From positions 32,170,001-32,234,000 of the forward strand of contig NC_083882.1 in NCBI RefSeq assembly GCF_032452875.1: a stretch of DNA of 64,000 nt, written 5' to 3'. The translations under genes and the position numbers were made by a program. This DNA comes from Bos javanicus. Its lineage: Eukaryota > Chordata > Mammalia > Artiodactyla > Bovidae. The notes under the pieces are model-generated. The model was not told the origin of the DNA. It saw nothing but the letters and a program-made list of their open reading frames with translations, and ran no database searches. Positions 52,972 to 64,000 of the stretch are shown piece by piece. Positions within the stretch are counted from its first letter, which is position 1, and the number at the start of each line of letters is the position of its first letter.

Positions 52972-54187
52972 TACTTCACTTAGTATGATTAATTTCTGGA
53001 TTTTTTGATGAAGCTTTTTAACATTATACTGTTCTTCCAGAAATTTAACTCTGTGATTATAAGTGGATTATTTGTTTTACTAGGTTATTGACCGCATAAT
53101 TTGTGACTAAGGAAATTATTTAAACTTTTTCTTGTTTATAAAGAAAATCTGCCTTTCCTATCTCAGAGAGGAACGAAAGAAATAATTTTATTGATTTGAA
53201 AAAGTGCAACTCTATATTATAAAATATAAATTAATAATGACTAAAAAATTAACTGGAGGCTCTTCAGTTTGTCTTTCTTAGCTTTGTGTGTGACACAGTT
53301 ATTCATAGAATGAGTAATAATAATAATTAATAATAGTACATGAGTAATAATTTCAGGAATGCATGTTATTTGATAAACAGGTGACTTTTACTATGATAAC
53401 CTTTGGTTCTGGGGTTTTTACAGATGGACCTGCAAAGGACATTTGGGGTTAATGGCTTCATTTTATAGATGAGAAAACAGAGGCTCAGAAAGTACTTTGC
53501 TCAAAGTACCACTTTGTTCGTAACAGGCAAGACTAGCATTCAGGTCTTTAAATTACATTCTGTATTCTTTGCTGTACATTCCTCTGAAAAGCAAAAATGT
53601 CAAGAGTTAGTAACCTCTGCCTTCTTGAATTTGATGTTATCAGGACCAGTTCTTTCATTACTTTTGTCCAAGTTGTGACAAAGGTTAATTTTGTCAACAT
53701 TAGGCTGGGGCAGACTAGCTCTCACTTCTTGTTATGGGGCTGAATTCACGAGACAGATTGCTGGAGGATGAGGAAAGGGCTTCTATAATCATCTCATTTA
53801 ATGCAAGAAAGAGAGCCTTCTTTTCCTTTACTCCTTTTAGAAACAGGACCAGCAGCAAGACAGAGAGGTGGGTGGTTTGAAAAAAGAGATCTTAACAGCT
53901 GGTTTCTTTCCCTTGTGGGTAGTTGGACTTGTGCTGAGCAGCCTGGCCTCCAAGAAACAGGGAGAACCAAAGTCCTGGCATTCTGCCGTTCACTCGGCTG
54001 CTCTCTAGTCTGTGCAGCTCTGGTCAGAGGCTGCCTGAGAGCCAGCAGTCAGAAGAAGCCCTCTTTGTACGCAGCATGCTGTGTCCACGTTCAGATTGAT
54101 GTTTGTAAAGAGGAGGACAGTCAGAGGGCACCTGCTTCCCGCCTTCATGTCATCATTTATTTATCCATTAATTTTTCTGTAGCATGT

Positions 54188-54315
54188 GTTTTTTTTTTTT
54201 CCTTTTGGCATGCCATGTGGCATGCAAGATCTTAGTTCCCTGACCAGGGATCAAACCCATGCCTCCTGCATCGGGAGCATGGAGTCTTAATCACTGGACC
54301 GCCAGGGAAGTCCCT
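54188..54315 (-). mobile_element. CHR-type SINE, antisense
   Basis: A T-tract, then tggcatgccatgtggcatgc, agatcttagttccctgacca and cactggaccgccagggaagt. The similar words ttatccattaattt (54161) and ttatccactaattt (about 54316) may be a diverged target duplication. Confidence 0.85.
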
Positions 54316-56722
54316 TATCCACTAATTTATTAATTCCCATCTCACACATTTCTCAAGCACTGATAGTGCTGGGTGACGTGTGTCTAAAGAGAAATAGGAT
54401 GTTTTCCTCCACTCGCAGGGAGTCCATCCGCTAAGATACATAAATACAGTGTGACATCCAGGACACCCTGGGAGGAGTATGGTAGGGGACTTCCGTGGTA
54501 GTTTGACCGCCTGGGAATACATTTCATTCTGTGTGTGGCAGTCAGACTGCAGAGACACACTTCCTGATTTTCCCTGTTTAACTCTCCTCCAGACTATATT
54601 TGCATTCCAAACTAGCTTTTCTGAAGCAGTTAACGTGATTCTGGTCCTCTTACACCATCTGTCGGTGCATATGTGCTCAGGGGACGCAGAGTCATTGCTA
54701 GCTAGCTGCAGCAAAACATGATCCGGAAATGAGACCTGCTGCCAGGAGATCACAGGGCCCTCCGCCGACATTGAACAATGACTCTGGGGTCGTAGACATG
54801 TGGGAGATGGGCTCTCTAGTGTTCCTTTGTTTGCCCAGCTCATTTGGAGGTGTCTGTAGGTGTGGTTCAAATAACGCGTTTGCAAATTGAGAATATGTTC
54901 AGGCCTCCTATTGACAGGTGCGTGTGTCCCAAATATCAGCCAGAGCTGGGCCAAAACCTGTGTAGTGCAGCCACCTGGCATTTGTATGTTGCTCACAGAG
55001 TTTTGTTTTTTCCCTTGCTTCTCCTGCTGCTCTGCTTTTGACTTCTGAGCTATCAGGTCATCAGAAGAGAAGCAGAAAATCCTATTGTAATTAGTTCAGA
55101 TCTTTAAACCACGTGAGTGGAGGCTCCTTCTGACTCAACTGGACTTCTGTTGCTGGTCTAGGGTTTCAGATCCTTCCAAGTCTGGTGTCCCCAGCCGAAG
55201 CCTTCGCTCCCTCCTTCGAGTCTCATGGCGTTTATTGGCAGCCGTCTCGTTGATTTGGCATTCAGCACATACTGCCTCCATTTGTTAGTTACCTTTTCAT
55301 CATATGCCTGAATTCCTCAACTCATTAACACGGTCTTTGTAGACGAGGATTTCTATTCTACGCAGGCTAGCAGGCACTTAGTAAATGTTAGATTGTTCGA
55401 TAAATAGGTCATGCACACTTAGTGTTCCAGCGCTGCTTAATTTTTTTCCTGGTTAATAAAACTGGAAGAGGTGGGGTGGCATAACAGTCTTACAAACCCC
55501 TGGGGGTCTGGGGCAGTTCTGTGGTGTTCTATGGTAAATGACAATCCCTGGAATGCAGATGTGCATGGCGGGGGGCCCCCAGATGTGTGCAACCTGGTGA
55601 GAATGTGACTGTCAGGAGTTCAGGTTCACGCTGGACAGAAATTGAACATATTTCTGTTAGGCATCATTTTAGATCAATTGCACAAACATTTGTTGAATAT
55701 CCATGAGAAGCCAGTTGTTGTTCTAGGAAGAGAGGATACAGAGGTTAGTGAGGCATCCTTTGGGAGCCGGCCAGCCCCACTGTGGCTCCGAGATGTTTCT
55801 GAACCAGCTGGAGGGAGAGACTGGGGGACAAGCTCTGATGCAAAGCTTCCCCAACCTTAGGGAGTAAGGGGTAACATCTAACTCTAGTAAGAGGTTTGGT
55901 GGAACAGAGGTTGGAACCTTGCTTAATGAAAGAATTAAGTTTAGGTGGGTTCTTCTTTTGTTGGTTGTTTTTTTTTTTTAATTATTCATGTCTTTCTCTC
56001 CCTAATTAGCACAGCTAACTAAGAGTTTACAGTTACTTGTTTCAGCTTCTGCTGAGATTCTCCACTGAGGCTGTTTTCTTTGTTGTTGTTAATTGAAATT
56101 GAGAGTAAGAGGAGGAACAGTTTGTTTTTGCTCCTGCGTGTCTTCTGGGAGTCACTCACCCCTTCATTCAGTATGCTGTCACTGAGAGCCTGCTCAGGGG
56201 TTTGCAGGTCTTTCTTGTGTAGAATCAGTGTTCTTCAGAGAGCGGGGGGTGTTGTGTTTTTACACTCTGACCAAAAACAAACCCAAACCCTAGCTTGTCG
56301 GTCTGATCTAGAGGGACACAATCAGTTTTGTTTCTTCCCGGTGGTTCGCCTATCAGCATAAGGATATTATCAGTAGTTACTAATACCTTGGATGTTCCCC
56401 AAAGCCTCTTTCCTCATAGGAGATTTCAGATTTCATAGGGTTTTCCTCTGTGAGTCCTGAAAAGCCACTGCAAAGACTCCGCCCAGCAGAGCAGCTGTCT
56501 TTTCTAGACCTGAGTTCTGCAAGCAGCCTCACAGTTCCAGAATGTGGGAGGTGGCAGATAACCAGTTTGTTTGGTTGTAGAACTTGATCTCATAGTAACT
56601 TTAATGGTTGAAAGTCACCCCCACTTCATTTTTACCCCCATGTGATTTCTTCAGCCCCTTGAGTTATAGAGGAGGAGGTGTTCTTATCAGTCTTTAACTG
56701 TTGAGAAATTGACAAATGGGGT

Positions 56723-56752
56723 AAAAAAAAATATATATATATATATATATAA
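56723..56752. repeat. A-tract and (AT)n microsatellite
   Basis: Nine A followed by about 11 AT units. Confidence 0.9.
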
Positions 56753-57052
56753 TGCGGTTCATTTAATTTCCTTTAAAGTAAATATTAATTAATGCCCTTC
56801 TGTGTGCCAGGGGCAGAAAAGTGAGTAAGAAGTCTTATTCCTGATAAATGGTAGCTGTCGTAGAAGATACTGAAAAATCAGGTCATTAAATAAGTAGGTA
56901 TGTTACTGAACCAAACTTGGGTCTGCTTGCCCATCTACTGACACTGGGTGAAGAAAAGAGCGGCATTTATTGTAAGGCATCAGACAAGGAGTCTAGGACA
57001 GCTAGAGCTCAAGAGGCTTGAGCTCCCTGATGGGTTGCAGGAGAGCATTTTT

Positions 57053-57250
57053 TTTTTTTAATTTTTATTTTGTGTGGGAGTATAGCTGATTAACAATATT
57101 GTGATAGTTTCAGGTGGACAACGAAGGGACTCAGCCATACATATTCCATTCTCCCCCAAAGTCTTTTCCCATCCAGGCTGCCACATAACATTGAGACGAG
57201 TTCCCTGTGCTATACAGTAGGTCCTTGTTGGTTATCCATTTTAGATGTAG
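57053..57250 (-). mobile_element. Artiodactyl L1 3' UTR, antisense
   Basis: gagtatagctgattaacaat, gttccctgtgctatacagta and gtccttgttggttatccatt in consensus order. Confidence 0.8.
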
Positions 57251-57270
57251 CAGTGTGTAAAGACCAGATG

Positions 57271-57470
57271 AGGCTTTCCGGGTGGCATTAGTGGTTAAGA
57301 ATCTGCCTGCCATTGCAGGGGAGAAGAGATGCGGGTTTGATCCCTGGATCAGGAAATGGCAGCCCACTCCAGTATTCTTGCCTGGAGAACTGCATGGACA
57401 GAGGAGCTTGCTGGGCTATAGTCTATAGGGTTGAAAGAGTCAGATATAACTGAGAACATACACACACACA
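57271..57470 (+). mobile_element. Bov-tA SINE, sense
   Basis: The head ggctttccgggtggcattag, the middle ggcagcccactccagtattc and the tail gtcagatataactgagaaca, running into the CA-rich tract. Confidence 0.87.
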
Positions 57471-57545
57471 CACACAGAGACACACACAGACACACACTCA
57501 CACACATAGACACACACACATACAGAGACACACATACACACCAGC
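57461..57545. repeat. Interrupted (CA)n tract
   Basis: A CA repeat broken by GA and TA units, expanded from the tail of the preceding Bov-tA. Confidence 0.88.
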
Positions 57546-57689
57546 CCTGCAAAGTTCTCTGATTGCTTGATATTGAGGTAACAGTGTGGTGTCACAGGGG
57601 TTTGCATTATCCATCCTTAGGCTCCAGTAGCTACGCTCATTGTCATCAAGTCATTAACATCTTCCATTTGCTGGTAGTTTTAGCATCTG

Positions 57690-57894
57690 TAAAGACTGAT
57701 GCTGGGAGGGATTGGGGGCAGGAGGAGAAGGGGATGACAGAGGATGAGATGGCTGGATGGCATCACCAACTCAATGGACATGAGTTTGAGTAAACTCTGG
57801 GAGTTGGTGATGGACAGGGAGGCCTGGCATCTGCAATTCATGGGGTTACAAAGAGTCGGACACGACTGAGCGACTGAACTGAACTGAGCTGAAA
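57690..57894 (+). mobile_element. BovB 3' tail, sense
   Basis: gactgatgctgggagggatt, ggatgagatggctggatggc and gcgactgaactgaactgag. Only the terminal 205 or so bases remain. Confidence 0.9.
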
Positions 57895-58385
57895 ACAGCT
57901 CAGGAAATGTGCATCAGATACTCTTATCTAGGTATTTCAGAAAGGAACTGCAGCAGAGAACCTGGGGGAGGGGTTTGCCTGGGGGAGGCATCATGGAGTC
58001 TTGCTGGGTTACAGGTATAAAGCCGAGGGGAGCGCAGGGTCCTAGGGGAAACCACAGAAGGAGGGCCAGGCAGGCTGCTGGGAGGAGAGGAACCTTGGGC
58101 TGAGACTTCAAGGGTAAATAACAATGCTGGGGTACTGTCCCAGGGGCAGAAAGAGCTTTAGGGGAGAGGAGACCAACATGAATCAGTGGAAGGTGCAAGT
58201 CTTTAGTGTTGATAGAATGTAGATCTCAGGGTGGAGGTGTGCGGACTGAGGCCTGAGGTGGGTGTGTGAGAAGGGGCCAGAGCCCCCCAGGACTTTTATG
58301 TGCTTTACCAGAGAGACTGGACTTTGCTTTTGAAGTGATGGCTTGTATAGAAAGATGGCTCTGGCAAGGTTGAGGAGCATGAATG

Positions 58386-58751
58386 TTTTAATTTTTGTTT
58401 ATTATTTTTTGTTTAAATTTTGTTTAAATTTTTGTTTATTATTTATTTTTGGCCATGTTGGGTCTTTGTTGCTGCAAAGGCTTTCCTCTAGTTGGGGTGA
58501 GCAGGAGCTACCTTCTAATTGCAGTGCCTGGGATTCTCATTGCTGTGTGTTCTTTCATTGAGGAGCATGGGCTCTAGAGCTCAGGGGCTCAGTAGTTGTG
58601 GCTCCTGAGCTCTAGAGCACAGGCTCAACAGTTGTGGCTCATGGGCTTAGTTGCTCCAAGGTAAGTGGGATCTTCTCAGACCAGGGATCCAACCCATGTC
58701 CCCTGCATTGATAGATGGATTCTTTACCATTGAGCCACCAGGGAAACCCAG
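58386..58751 (-). mobile_element. Long CHR-type SINE, antisense, with repeated T-rich start
   Basis: The start repeats a tttttgtttattattt unit (58393 and 58431). It continues with the CHR body (ggccatgttgggtctttgtt, ctctagagctcaggggctca and a second cctgagctctagagca copy) and the head attgagccaccagggaaacc. Confidence 0.8.
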
Positions 58752-59639
58752 GAGCATGAATTTTCAAAGGACCAAGACTGGAGGTGAGAGATGTTGCTTA
58801 GATGGGGACCAAGCATTTTCAGGACTAAGTCTGTAGGAGTTGCTTTTTGACCAGACAGTTTGCAGGGGCTGGGGCGGGTGACAGGTCAAGATGACCACAT
58901 CATTCACAGAAAAACAGAGGAAAAGGAGTCAACCGGAAGGACCGGGGGATGAGTGCAGATTTGGTCAGGGTGAACTGACATGGCTGTGGGATGTCCACAG
59001 GGAGATACGCAGCAGGAATCTGGCAACATTACATCCTCTAGTTCCGTCTTCCACCATCCATTGCAGGAATTGCCTGTCATCAGTGATGGATGATCACCCA
59101 GTCTTTGCTTGAATAATTCTAGTGATGGAGACTTCGCCAAATTGAAAAATAAAAAGCTTCTATTTCACCTTGGGACAATTTGTTGTTCGTGTGTTCATGC
59201 ACTCTATTTATTTATCCGTTCCCTTACGAGTGGAAGTTCTCAAGTCAGAGAGAGCCTAAATCTTCCTCACTCCCATTTCTATGCGGTGGGCTCAGCTCTG
59301 CTTCCAGGAGACGCACCCAGCAGGTATTTCCTCTTTTGCTGAAAGCCTTTCAGATGCTTGAGGACCCCTCCCTGTTGTCCAGAGAGCATCTCCCATCCAT
59401 GGCAGACAGCCCCAGTTCCTTCCCTCCAGTGCTGTAGGATCCTGAATCTGCACCCTCTAGGTTCTCCCTTGGGTCCTTTTCACACTATCAGGGCTTTAAG
59501 ATGAGGGGGCCTGATCTGCCTCCAGCAGCCTGAAATACACATCCCATTGGCATTGATACCCACATGATCCTAGAGACTTGATTTCTGGTAATAAAAACCT
59601 AAAACTGTTTTTGCACTTTGACAGCCTTCTCAAGCTGGT

Positions 59640-59810
59640 AGCTCCTACTAAATTATGTTTTTAATTGAGATATCCTTTACACACCATGAGATGCTCTTAT
59701 CTTAAATACACCATTTCATCCATTCTGAAGGTTGCATGTCAAGATGGAGAAATTTTCCATCATCCTAGAAAATATCCACATGCCCCTCCCCAGCCAATAC
59801 TGTCCCCTCA
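59640..59810 (-). mobile_element. Old L1 3' UTR fragment, antisense
   Basis: tttttaattgagatatcctt, tacaccatttcatccattct and aaaatatccacatgcccctc resemble the antisense L1 3' UTR. Diverged. Confidence 0.45.
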
Positions 59811-61254
59811 GCCCACTGCCACGAATATCCTTATGAAAAGTAGACCCTTACCATTACCTTGTTCTCAAATCAAAAATTAACTCTGAGAAAAAGAAACAGG
59901 GTTCGTTTGTTGTGACTTGTGTGTGAAACCGTGTGTGTTCCCAGCTCCACCTTCCTTCGTATCTAAGTTCTCTCAAATCAGCTGTTTCATAGTCCATTCT
60001 TGAAACCACTTTTTTCTTCTTAAGGGAAATAAAACTACTTTTTTCTCATCTAGTTTTGAGATCTTTATCTGTTCTCGTGGTTCTTTTTAGAGATTATTAA
60101 AAGGAACTTTGCAATCATTCCTTTAAATCTTTCAGTTCCCTCAAATGTGCTTTATTTTGTATTCATTTTCCTGTAACTTCCTTTTTTTTTCCTGCTTTGT
60201 CCAGTTTGAAGATCATTCTTCTTAATAAAGATAAACCCAACATAGAAATTGACTAACCTCTTCTGCTTTTCTCTGTCATTGCTATTTATACCATTAACCA
60301 TCAGATGGATGATCCCATTCCATTCTGATTCTTTTCAGAACTTGCTGGGTAACCAAGTTAGATTGCCCACTAATCTGCCAATTATTTTGGTAATTTGAAG
60401 CATTACCTTTGGCTTATTTTGAGTTTGAGCTGTTTGGTCACTGTTCCTGCAGATTACTAGTATGAAGAATTACAGCTAAAATTAATTAGCAGATTGCTAT
60501 GGCTCTTTAAGTTTTTGCCCTTGGTTATATGACTCTATTCTCATCTTAGATATGTTCTTTAAAAGTCTGAGCTCATCAGGACCTTTCTGTGGAACCATAG
60601 ATTTGTGTTTTGAGTTTCTACCCCTGCGTCCCTTATTTAGTGTATCTTGGTTATATTATATTTTTATCATCATTGTGTATATAGTCTCATCTTTTTGAGA
60701 CTTTTGGCCATGAGATTATGTCTGTATTTTATTTGAATGTTTTGAATTCTCCTTTCTTAAGGGCCGAGGCCCTACATCTTCTTCCATGACTGTTAGGAAT
60801 ATAAAGATGTCTTGGTTTGTTTTCTTGCAAGGTTCTTGTCATTTTCACTTCACCAACACAAGTTCTCCTTCAGAGATCAGAATTCAGCCCAGAATAGGTG
60901 ATCCCTTAACTGTTGAGCTGATGATGTGACTGCCCTTTCTCCAAAATTCTGAAAAGCACTGTTTTCTAAAGGCACAGTTTATTCTTCAGTACAAAGCTGC
61001 ACTCAGCCGAGCACCTTTTAGTCTCAGTAATATGTTGTCGTCAGAGTCTGCTGGGGACTTCTCAAGAAACGGGATGATTCATTTCCTGAGGTTATCTTGG
61101 GTTCGAGGAGCTATTCAACAGAATTACCTACATGGTGTGCAAGTAGACAGACTTCCACTGTGATCGCAGAGCAGAGGGGTAGTTCCCATCGTGGTTGGTT
61201 GATAGACCGACTCTGCGGGTTCCGGATGCTTTAAAGATGCTACTGAGCCTTTGC

Positions 61255-61456
61255 TTCCCAGGTGACACAGTGGTAAGGAATCTGCCTGCCATTCAGGAGA
61301 CATAGGAGAAACAGGTTTGATTCCTGGGTTGGGAAGATCTCCTGGAGTAGGAAATGGCGACCCACTCCAGTGTTCTAGCCTAGAAACTTTCATGGACAGA
61401 GGAGTCTGGTGGGCAACTGGGGTCGATAAGCATCAGATGTGACTGAGCTTGAAAGC
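61255..61456 (+). mobile_element. Bov-tA SINE, sense
   Basis: The head gcttcccaggtgacacagtg, the middle ggcgacccactccagtgttc and the tail near atgtgactgagcttgaaag. Diverged. Confidence 0.83.
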
Positions 61457-61915
61457 CTTTAGCTCATCACCCTGTTGGAAGAAGGAGACGAAGTTAACTT
61501 ATCTCCTTATCTGCTTCAGGTTAGCTTAAACCAGAAGCATGTCAGCCGGAAGAGAATTTCCCTTCTTAGGAAGATCTATAGAGGAGATTGCTCAGTCCTC
61601 TCTGCCCTGTCCCCACCCCACCCCCACCATGACCACGGTTTAACCCGTAGCCTTCTTGCAGAAGTACCAGTTTTAGTAATCTCAAGAGGAAGTGCTTGAA
61701 TTGAATGACATAAAAAAGATTTACATCAAGTATTAAGATCCTGAGTAAAAGTAAAATCTCAAAAACTTGAGAAAAGTGAAAGAAAAGTTCTGTGTTTAAA
61801 TTGGATTTCAGAGAGACCCAGCAGCTCTGTGACCCTAATTGAGCCCACTCGAGTTGAGAGGTTTCTTATGGTGAGCATCTCACCAGCTTGCTGGGTGATG
61901 AAGCCAGTACCAGGC

Positions 61916-61951
61916 ACATTTTCCTCTCCTCTTCCTCCTCCTCCTCCTCTT
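61916..61951. repeat. (TCC)n pyrimidine tract
   Basis: An uninterrupted C/T stretch with about six TCC units. Confidence 0.85.
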
Positions 61952-62049
61952 TAATACAAAAGTTAATTTAAAATCAATACATTGAATTCAGTGCTGCTTT
62001 TTTTCCCAAGAGGGCTTGCACTCTTTTTCTGATGTAGTCTGCCTTTTCT

Positions 62050-63240
62050 CAGGACACACTTTCATCCAGCTTTTAATTTTTGAGACTATGGGAAAAGTTG
62101 GAAAAGTTGTAAAAGTTGTGTAAAAAAGTACTCATGTTACCTTCACTTACACTTTGTGTAATAATCACCAGTTGTTAATGTTTTGTTTGCTTTGCTTTTG
62201 TCATCTGTTTATCCTGTCTGCCATCTTTCCATCCATCTATCCCTCCGTTTTGGGGAAAATTATTTGAAAAATAGTTGCAGATATTGTACCCCTTCATAGC
62301 TCAATACACATATCTTAAATAAATAAAGGTCTTCTCCTACACAGTCAGAATGCTGTTATCATTCCCAAGAAAATGATCATGAACTTAGTATGACTTATTT
62401 TGTTGTTCAGTCACCGAGTTGTGTCTGATTCTTCGTAACCCAATGGACTGCAGCATGCCAGGCTTCCCTATCCTTCACCATCACCTGGAGTTTACCCAAG
62501 TTCATGTCCATTGAATTGGTGATGCCATCCAATGCCACTGATGATGGCATTACTATAAGTATTATAGACTGTTAGATTTTCTCAGTTGTCCTATATTATT
62601 TGTAGCTGTTGATTTTTTTCCTAATCTAGGATTCAGTCAGGGTTTGCATTTGTCTTTAGTCTCTTTTTAATCTATAACAAGTCCTCTGCCTCTTGGGCTG
62701 TTTGGTTGGTTTTTGATAGCCTTGATGTTTTGAAGATTCCAGGCCAGTTGTCGCATAGAACATTCCACATTGTCAGTTCATCCATTTGCATGGACTCTTG
62801 CCTAGATGATGCATCATCCTCAGTGCTTTGTCTGAGAGGTACATGACATCAGGTTGTCTTGTCCCACTTCGAGTGCTGCTAAATTTGCAAGAGTTGTGAC
62901 TCCGATCATCCGCTGTAAATTATGTTTCCTCCTCTGCAGTGAGTGAGTTGGTACCTTTAGACCATGTAGACGCTCTGGTCCCCGACATTCTTTTACCCAG
63001 TGTTTTCGGCATCCAGAGATAATCTTGTCTGACTTGGTTGTTGCAATAGGGTTACAGCACAGTCACTTTTCTCATTCTGTCATTGTTTTTTTAACAATTA
63101 TTAGGTAGTACTGTGATATAATAATTTCCCTTCTCTGCCCTTTTTTCTTTATCATGTACAGACCCATGCCCTGTTTTCATTCACTGTATTATCTGTTATC
63201 ATCATTTCTCTTTTTTTTTTAAGTTCACATTGTTCCACCC
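62050..63240 (-). mobile_element. Probable ancient L1-type repeat, antisense, split by a BovB tail
   Basis: Words such as ttttaatttttgagactatg, tggggaaaattatttgaaaa, tttagtctctttttaatcta and catgacatcaggttgtcttg follow the order of an old mammalian L1 3' region in antisense. Divergence is high and the family name is uncertain. Confidence 0.4.
62402..62540 (-). mobile_element. BovB 3' tail, antisense
   Basis: gttcagtcaccgagttgtgt, atggactgcagcatgccagg and ttgaattggtgatgccatcc. Only the terminal part is present. Confidence 0.83.
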
Positions 63241-63470
63241 TGGCCAGTTGGAACCCCATGGAGTTGGCTCCTGTTTCCTTTCTCATCGACAGCATCAATC
63301 TCTGAGTGTTTCCATGCTTTCTGTCACAACCTTAAACTTCCCTGGCGTTGTCCCGGGATCAGCCGCTGCCCCAAGGAGCTCTGGTTCCTGCTACAGGTGA
63401 CTGTTATCTGGAAACCAAGGTCTTGCCCCCAGACTTTAACTGCAAGGATCCTCTTCTTACATCTGGGCAG

Positions 63471-63649
63471 GTACAGCACCAATGAAGGGGAGACCTGGAA
63501 AACGTTCGTCTTCTCGGAGAAGCCCGTGTTTGTGTACGGGCTCCTCACGGAGCCTGGCGAGAAGAGCACTGTCTTCACCATCTTCGGCTCCAACAAGGAG
63601 AACATCCACAGCTGGCTGATCCTCCAGGTCAATGCCACAAGTGCCTTGG
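63471..63649 (+). CDS. SORL1: SORL1 exon (probably exon 13), residues 562-622 (splits at both ends)
   Basis: 179 bases: G completing K562, 59 codons, and G of codon 622. The acceptor is tctgggcag and the donor gtaagc. It encodes the fifth Asp-box repeat YSTNEGETWKTF (562-573 region, Asn in place of the Asp as in human). It then reads VFSEKPVFVYGLLTEPGEKS and the sequon N616-A-T. Differences from remembered human are I575V, V605I and D619S. It ends the propeller; the 10CC cysteine module would begin in the next exon, outside the window. Asymmetric (2 to 1). Confidence 0.96.
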
Positions 63650-63689
63650 GTAAGCCCCTGCCCCCTTGGCCCTTCTCATGGAAGTACCT

Positions 63690-63787
63690 TTTTTAACAAT
63701 TGGGGTGTGGTTGCTTTACAATGCTGTGTTGGTTTCTACTGTACAGCAAAGTGAATCAGCTATTCGTATACAGAGATCCTCTCGTTT
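63690..63787 (-). mobile_element. L1 3' UTR start, antisense
   Basis: ggtgtggttgctttacaatg, tgttggtttctactgtacag and caaagtgaatcagctattcg match the young bovid L1 3' UTR. It is interrupted by the BOV-A2 that follows. Confidence 0.8.
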
Positions 63788-63802
63788 TTGGATTGAGAGT
63801 TG

Positions 63803-63981
63803 GACACAACTGAGCGACTTCACTTTCAGTTTTCATTTTCATGCATTGGAGAAGGAAATGGCAACCCACTCCAGTGTTCTTGCCTGGAGAATCCCAGGGA
63901 TGGGGGAGCCTGGTGGGCTGCCGTCTATGGGGTTGCACAGAGTCGGACACGACTGAAGCGACTTAGCAGCAGCAGCAGCTT
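63803..63981 (+). mobile_element. BOV-A2 SINE, sense
   Basis: The linker (gcgacttcactttcagtttt) is followed by one complete monomer (aaatggcaacccactccagt) and an (AGC)n tail at 63967-63979. Highly conserved. Confidence 0.9.
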
Positions 63982-64000
63982 AGATATTCTCAGAAGGGTC

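Larger units (their letters stand above)
51033..53000 (-). mobile_element. Artiodactyl L1 3' UTR, antisense, split by Tigger and BovB
   Basis: Three L1 pieces are colinear with the 3' UTR consensus. 51033-51195 runs aatacagttgattgatttac to cattgtaggttattataaaa. 51672-51902 runs ttgcctgtgctatgccgtag to tctctttggcttatttca. About 52972-53000 reads acttcacttagtatgattaa. The gaps are exactly filled by a Tigger element and a BovB. Confidence 0.85.
51019..63470 (+). other. SORL1: SORL1 intron 12 (12452 bp)
   Basis: GT-AG intron (gtaagt ... tctgggcag). It opens with a nested L1/Tigger/BovB block (51033-53000). Later come CHR (54188-54315 and 58386-58751), L1 pieces (57053-57250, 59640-59810 and 62050-63240), Bov-tA (57271-57470 and 61255-61456), BovB tails (57690-57894 and 62402-62540) and simple repeats. 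I see no recognisable feature in 53001-54187, 54316-56725, 56755-57050, 57895-58385, 58752-59640, 59811-61254 or 61457-61915. Confidence 0.85.
1..64000 (+). other. SORL1: SORL1 locus, partial: internal exons of the Vps10p propeller
   Basis: Eleven exons between 4391 and 63649 join into one uninterrupted 1462-base frame (126, 162, 68, 181, 102, 170, 193, 118, 74, 89 and 179 bases). Phases match at every junction. The product matches SORLA, a type I receptor of the Golgi, endosomes and plasma membrane that sorts APP, lipoprotein lipase and other cargo with retromer and GGA adaptors. Landmarks agree with human numbering: Y141, E270, G511 and A528 (positions of reported human variants) all carry the human reference residue, and sequons fall at 158, 368 and 616. 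Neither promoter nor gene end is in the window, so regulation cannot be read here. An intact frame and canonical splice sites argue for a working gene, not a pseudogene. Exon numbers 3-13 are inferred from residue positions. Confidence 0.95.
63650..64000 (+). other. SORL1: Start of SORL1 intron 13
   Basis: The donor gtaagc is followed, within 45 bases, by an L1 3' UTR fragment and then a BOV-A2, which fill the rest of the window. Confidence 0.88.

Noticed and set aside
57461..57545. Regularly spaced CA-rich units considered as a CRISPR-like array
   Set aside because: It is an interrupted dinucleotide repeat grown from a SINE tail in a mammalian intron, without spacers.
1..64000. A previously undescribed biological system
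   Set aside because: All recognisable coding sequence is SORL1 or dead retrotransposon; the remainder is intron. No gene cluster, defence locus or novel coding family is visible.

Overview
This window is ruminant (bovid-like) nuclear DNA. It carries dozens of copies of BovB (RTE-type LINE), BovB-derived Bov-tA and BOV-A2 SINEs, CHR-type tRNA SINEs and artiodactyl L1 3' ends, a combination diagnostic of ruminants. The species cannot be fixed from sequence alone.

The only gene I can support is SORL1 (SORLA/LR11), on the + strand. Eleven consecutive internal exons lie at 4391-4516, 12603-12764, 14389-14456, 20742-20922, 32831-32932, 33942-34111, 42250-42442, 44988-45105, 45316-45389, 50930-51018 and 63471-63649. 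All have AG/GT boundaries and compatible phases, and together they form one 1462-base open frame with no stop. By alignment to the human protein from memory the frame covers residues 135-621 plus the first base of codon 622, and the exons are probably numbers 3-13. They encode most of the Vps10p ten-bladed beta-propeller: five Asp-box (BNR) repeats and the N158, N368 and N616 glycosylation sequons. The N430 sequon is lost here (Ser). Earlier exons (signal peptide, propeptide) and later exons (10CC, YWTD propeller, EGF, LDLR-A, FnIII, transmembrane, tail) lie outside the window.

Layout: 1-4390 is the intron before the first visible exon, with a broken BovB. Intron 3 (8.1 kb) and intron 5 (6.3 kb) hold SINEs, L1 pieces and two short tandem duplications. 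Intron 4 (1.6 kb) has a 79-bp mariner-type hairpin. Intron 6 (11.9 kb) has the longest BovB reverse-transcriptase relic. Intron 8 (8.1 kb) has BovB copies in opposite orientation, and a SINE ends 57 bases before the next exon. Intron 10 is only 210 bases. Intron 11 is mostly old L1 with a Tigger end. Intron 12 (12.5 kb) opens with an L1 that was hit separately by a Tigger element and a BovB. About half of the intronic sequence is recognisable repeat.

No undescribed biological system is evident. The points most worth checking are lineage-specific changes in SORLA (N430S, a cluster near residues 316-321, G460E), nested insertions that can be ordered in time, and inverted repeat pairs that could fold the pre-mRNA around exons 9 and 12. 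Residue numbers and human comparisons are from memory; repeat family names come from recognised consensus motifs, with edges good to roughly 5-30 bases unless a target-site duplication is given.
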